A DNA stretch of 12,048 bases from Ectocarpus siliculosus (taxonomy: Eukaryota > Sar > Phaeophyceae > Ectocarpales > Ectocarpaceae): positions 1-12,048 of the forward strand of contig FN649034.1 in assembly GCA_000310025.1 (NCBI GenBank), read 5' to 3'. The position numbers and the translations under genes are program-made. Of this stretch, positions 8,942 through 12,048 are shown in pieces (within the stretch, counting starts at the first letter, position 1; the number at the start of each line of letters is the position of its first letter). Under the pieces are notes generated by a model. It had not been told where the DNA came from. It did not search any database and saw nothing but the letters and a program-made list of their open reading frames with translations.

Positions 8942-8961
8942 AAAAAAAAAAAAAAAAAAAA
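8942..8961 (+). repeat. Poly-A run (A20)
   Basis: Twenty consecutive A, directly followed by G5. It lies about 60 bases after the point where codon bias fades in the 8494 frame. It could be a simple homopolymer or the remains of a retroposed poly-A tail. Confidence 0.95.
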
Positions 8962-8973
8962 GGGGGCACATTT

Positions 8974-8997
8974 CTGTTGTTGTTGTTGTTGTTGTTA
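8974..8997 (+). repeat. TTG trinucleotide microsatellite
   Basis: Six perfect TTG units plus a CTG start and a TTA end, 12 bases after the A20/G5 tract. It reads as poly-Leu in one plus frame, which is an artefact of the repeat. Confidence 0.9.
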
Positions 8998-9702
8998 GGT
9001 TGTGCGAATCCTCACGCCCTCTCGTGCATCTGAGTACGAGCTACACGCGCTTCTCTTTAGAAGACTGCGATGAAGGTCTGGTCGTACCATACTGGTGGTT
9101 CACACTTCGATGTCGGGGGTGCATGTGTACCGTATGCACGTCGGAAAAAAAAAAAAAAATCGAAGCCCTTCTTGGCACGGATCTACATGTGTACATATAT
9201 ACTGAAGTATGTATTCTGCGGACACTAACAGAATGCGTGCCCACAACAACCAACCATGGCTATCTGGTGTTTCATGTTGCCGCTCTATTGATAAAGGCCT
9301 GCCGCTGTTGCCCGGTCCTCACATGATGGAAGTATGTCATGCCTTACTGAGTCAAAGTCCAACACAAATTCGTGCTACCGCCGATTTGTATTTGCACGCT
9401 GCTGCACGTTCACTGGTTGCACATGCACGTCCATAGTTCCCCCATCTGTAGTGGCAGCTGCGGCGACACACACGCACAGCTTGTTGTTGTCCGTGACTAC
9501 GGTTACACCTTCTGGCTGTTACCGCGGTGTGGTCATTTCACCGATACCCGCTGCACACTCACATACAGTTGAAGGGTTGTCTACTGGCTGCAAAAATATA
9601 TATTCCCACAATACCCTCACTAATACTGAAGTCTTCGAGAAAATACTTCGGATGTACTCCCACACGCACCGATGAGGTTGTTAGTCTATGCCTCACCGCT
9701 CC
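8998..9702. other. Transition between the Ala-rich ORF and the satellite
   Basis: No well-supported gene. A plus-strand frame from ATG 9209 to TAG 9436 (75 codons) has a plausible helical stretch (TQIRATADLYLHAAARSLVAH) and a TATA-like string just upstream (about 9194-9200), but it is short and unbiased. Another frame at 9334-9675 overlaps it. TTGTTGTTG-type and CA-rich bits occur around 9460-9490. Treat it as non-coding unless a transcript shows otherwise. Confidence 0.3.
9145..9158 (+). repeat. Poly-A run (A14)
   Basis: Fourteen consecutive A between CGG and TCG. It is the second long A tract within about 200 bases and has no clear gene context. Confidence 0.9.
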
Positions 9703-9879
9703 GCTGTTGGCTGTTACATTCTGGTGTCGGACCGTCGGTAGATTTGTTTGTTAAATATCGTTGGCTGTTACACGCCATTGTGTAGCCATCATTGCACAAG
9801 CAGTTGCCTCATGACGAAATCCCTGCAAGACACGCCGATGTTTTGCCCGCAGCAGACTCTGCCTTTAGCATACGCCGAT
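9703..9879 (+). repeat. Decayed left edge of the satellite array
   Basis: Satellite similarity becomes continuous at about 9724-9731 (ACCGTCGGTAGATTTG). This edge monomer carries private changes, such as TTAAATATCG where inner copies have CACAAATG, making its spacing to the next copy 158 bases. Just outside, TGTTGGCTGTTAC at about 9705-9717 echoes the monomer motif, which recurs at 9760, out of register. Edge copies escape homogenisation, so this looks like the true boundary of the array. Confidence 0.75.
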
Positions 9880-11260
9880 ATGCTTGCGACCGTCAGTAGA
9901 TTTGTTTGTCACAAATGTTGGCTGTTACACGCCATTATGTAGCCATCATTTCACAAGAAGTTGCCTCATGACGAAATCCCTGCAAGACACGCTGATGTTT
10001 TGCCCGCAGCAGGCCTATACGCCGCTATGCTTGCGACCGTCGGTAGATTTGTTCGTCACAAATGTTGGCTGTTACACGCCTTTGTATAGCCATCATGCAC
10101 AAGCAGTTGCCTCATGACGAAATCCCTGCAAGACACGCTGATGTTTTGCCCGCAGCAGACTCTGCCTTTAGCATACGCCGATATGCTTGCGACCGTCGGT
10201 AGATTTGTTTGTCACAAATGTTGGCTGTTCCACGCCTTTGTATAGCCATCATTTCACAAGCAGTTGCATCATGACGAAATCCCTGCGAGACACGCCGATG
10301 TTTTGCCTGCAGCAGACCTTGCCTTTAGCATACGCCGATATGCTTGGAACCGTCGGTAGATTTGTTTGTCACAAATGTTGGCTGTTACACGCCATTGTAT
10401 AGTCATCATTTCACAAGCAGTTGCCTCATGACGAAATCCCTGCAAGACACGCTGATGTTTTGCCCGCAGCAGGCCTATACGCCGCTATGCTTGCGACCGT
10501 CGGTAGATTTGTTCGTCACAAATGTTGGCTGTTACACGCCTTTGTATAGCCATCATGCACAAGCAGTTGCCTCATGACGAAATCCCTGCAAGACACGCTG
10601 ATGTTTTGCCCGCAGCAGACTCTGCCTTTAGCATACGCCGATATGCTTGCGACCGTCGGTAGATTTGTTTGTCACAAATGTTGGCTGTTCCACGCCTTTG
10701 TATAGCCATCATTTCACAAGCAGTTGCATCATGACGAAATCCCTGCGAGACACGCCGATGTTTTGCCCGCAGCAGACTCTGCCTTTAGCATACGCCGATA
10801 TGCTTGGAACCGTCGGTAGATTTGTTTGTCACAAATGTTGGCTGTTACACGCCATTGTATAGTCATCATTTCACAAGCAGTTGCCTCATGACAAAATCCC
10901 TGCAAGACACGCTGATGTTTTGCCCGCAGCAGGCCTATACGCCGCTATGCTTGCGACCGTCGGTAGATTTTGTTCGTCACAAATGTTGGCTGTTACACGC
11001 CTTTGTATAGCCATCATGCACAAGCAGTTGCCTCATGACGAAATCCCTGCAAGACACGCTGATGTTTTGCCCGCAGCAGACTCTGCCTTTAGCATACGCC
11101 GATATGCTTGCGACCGTCGGTAGATTTGTTTGTCACAAATGTTGGCTGTTACACGCCTTTGTATAGCCATCATTTCACAAGCAGTTGCATCATGACGAAA
11201 TCCCTGCGAGACACGCCGATGTTTTGCCCGCAGCAGACCTTGCCTTTAGCATACGCCGAT
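9880..11260 (+). repeat. Higher-order trimer block: three units of about 460 bp
   Basis: The units are 9880-10339, 10340-10799 (460 each) and 10800-11260 (461, one extra T near 10970). Each is an ordered set of three monomer types. Type A (147) lacks 10 bases and ends GGCCTATACGCCGCT. Type C (156) has TTCGTCACAAATG and CATCATGCACAAG. Type B (157) has GCATCATGAC and GCGAGACACGCC. The second members of units 1 and 2 look identical, whereas neighbouring monomers within a unit differ at many sites. That is the mark of a higher-order repeat. Confidence 0.88.
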
Positions 11261-11888
11261 ATGCTTGCGACCGTCGGTAGATTTGTTTGTCACAAATGTT
11301 GGCCGTTACACGCCATTGTATAGTCATCATTTCACAAGCAGTTGCCTCATGACGAAATCCCTGCGAGACACGCCGATGTTTTGCCTGCAGCAGACCTTGC
11401 CTTTAGCATACGCCGATATGCTTGCGACCGTCGGTAGATTTGTTTGTCACAAATGTTGGCTGTTACACGCCATTGTATAGCCATCATTTCACAAGCAGTT
11501 GCATCATGACGAAATCCCTGCGAGACACGCCGATGTTTTGCCTGCAGCAGACCTTGCCTTTAGCATACGCCGATATGCTTGCGACCGTCGGTAGATTTGT
11601 TTGTCACAAATGTTGGCTGTTACACGCCATTGTATAGTCATCATTTCACAAGCAGTTGCCTCATGACGAAATCCCTGCGAGACACGCCGATGTTTTGCCC
11701 GCAGCAGACTCTGCCTTTAGCATACGCCGATATGCTTGCGACCGTCAGTAGATTTGTTTGTCACAAATGTTGGCTGTTACACGTCTTTGTATAGCCATCA
11801 TTTCACAAGCAGTTGCATCATGACGAAATCCCTGCAAGACACGCCGATGTTTTGCCCCCAGCACACTCTGCCTACAGCATACGCCGAT
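11261..11888 (+). repeat. Dimeric block: alternating A-like and B-like monomers
   Basis: Copies at 11261 and 11575 carry TATAGTCATC with TTGCCTCATG. Copies at 11418 and 11732 carry TATAGCCATC with TTGCATCATG. This gives a 314-bp two-monomer period. The C-type monomer and the 10-base deletion of the trimer block are absent. The last copy (11732) has several private changes (such as CCCCCAGCACACTC). Confidence 0.75.
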
Positions 11889-12048
11889 ATGCTTGCGACC
11901 GTCGTTAGATTTGTTTGTCACAAATGTTGGCTGTTACACGATATTGCGTAGCCATCACGCACAAGCAGTTGCATCATGACGAAATCCCTGCAAGACAAGC
12001 CGATGTTTTGCCCGCAGCAGACTCTGCCCTTAGCATACGCCGCTATGC
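11889..12048 (+). repeat. Divergent monomer at the window end
   Basis: The copy at 11889-12044 is 156 bases and has private variants (GTCGTTAG, CACGATATTGCG, CATCACGCACAAG, GACAAGCC). It ends CGCCGCTATGC like the junction after the short A-type copies, but without their 10-base deletion. The next copy begins at 12045. It may mark a different subfamily beyond the window. Confidence 0.8.

Larger units (their letters stand above)
9724..12048 (+). repeat. 157-bp satellite array (at least 15 copies, continues past the window)
   Basis: A monomer starting ATGCTTGCGACCGTCGG recurs at 9880, 10027, 10183, 10340, 10487, 10643, 10800, 10947, 11104, 11261, 11418, 11575, 11732, 11889 and 12045. The spacings are 147, 156 or 157. 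All copies are in the same orientation and inner copies are highly similar. Each full monomer has an inverted repeat AGCATA-(6 bases)-TATGCT across the monomer boundary (for example 9867-9884) and the palindrome TTTGTCACAAA (for example 9905-9915). CATCAT occurs twice, 22 bases apart, in some copies. The length is close to a nucleosome repeat, typical of centromeric or subtelomeric satellites in many eukaryotes, but location cannot be judged from this window. Frames of about 71 codons appear in each copy, but they start without ATG, and a 157-bp unit shifts frame, so they are not genes. Confidence 0.97.

Noticed and set aside
8549-8971. Minus-strand frames over the same GC-rich block (99 to 140 codons)
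   Set aside because: These are shadow frames of the Ala-codon-rich plus strand. One starts inside the poly-A run (read as poly-Phe).
8411-8998. The longest open frame in the window (195 codons, Arg/Leu-rich)
   Set aside because: It is the off-frame reading of the GC-rich Ala/Ser/Pro segment and ends in poly-Lys and poly-Cys from the A20 and TTG tracts. The frame from 8494 has the natural codon use.
9884-11951. Series of repeated open frames of about 71 codons, Cys-containing, that look like a family of small tandem proteins
   Set aside because: They are the satellite monomer read in one frame. They begin at TTG rather than ATG, and each ends at the same TAG. A 157-bp period shifts frame, so no continuous repeat protein is possible.
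9724-12048. A CRISPR-like or viral repeat region
   Set aside because: The repeats are direct, contiguous and 157 bases long, with no unique spacers. The surrounding DNA is gene-poor and does not look viral or prokaryotic.

Overview
This window looks like low-coding-density eukaryotic nuclear DNA. There is no bacterial-style packing of genes, no open frame longer than about 195 codons, and several open segments are bordered by plausible GT/AG splice signals. Base composition is near balanced and CpG is common. Simple-sequence runs (A20, C15, G7-G10, a TTG microsatellite, Ala-codon repeats) are scattered throughout. The better coding candidates prefer G or C at the third codon position (AAG, GAG, GAC, AAC, CTG, GTC). 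This fits an alga, another protist, or a similar CpG-rich eukaryote. I cannot name the lineage, and I recognise no protein family.

Layout. Positions 139-418 (minus) hold the best coding candidate, a probable last exon of an acidic, Thr-rich tail. A weaker GC3-rich frame lies at 909-1064 (plus). From 1065 to 3327 there is mostly unassigned DNA, with a C15 run, two 12-bp palindromes and an exact 38-bp tandem duplication at 2367-2442. A possible terminal exon lies at 3328-3589 (plus). From 3590 to 7643 I see only weak candidates (4446-4787 plus, 5058-5411 minus) and G-tracts. A long imperfect inverted repeat with a short loop occupies 7644-7933. It is either a MITE-like foldback element or a small-RNA-type hairpin. 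An Ala/Ser/Pro-rich first-exon-like frame begins at 8494 and runs toward an A20 tract and a TTG microsatellite near 8942-8997.

The last 2.3 kb (about 9724 to the window end) is a satellite array with a 157-bp basic monomer. Diagnostic variants and small indels show a higher-order structure. A three-monomer unit of about 460 bp (147 + 156 + 157) is repeated three times (9880-11260). It then gives way to an alternating two-monomer pattern of 314 bp (11261-11888). The left edge is decayed, and the array runs off the right end.

No operon, known pathway or complete gene can be reconstructed here, so I do not claim a new functional system. The structures with the clearest direct sequence support are the higher-order satellite and the foldback hairpin.
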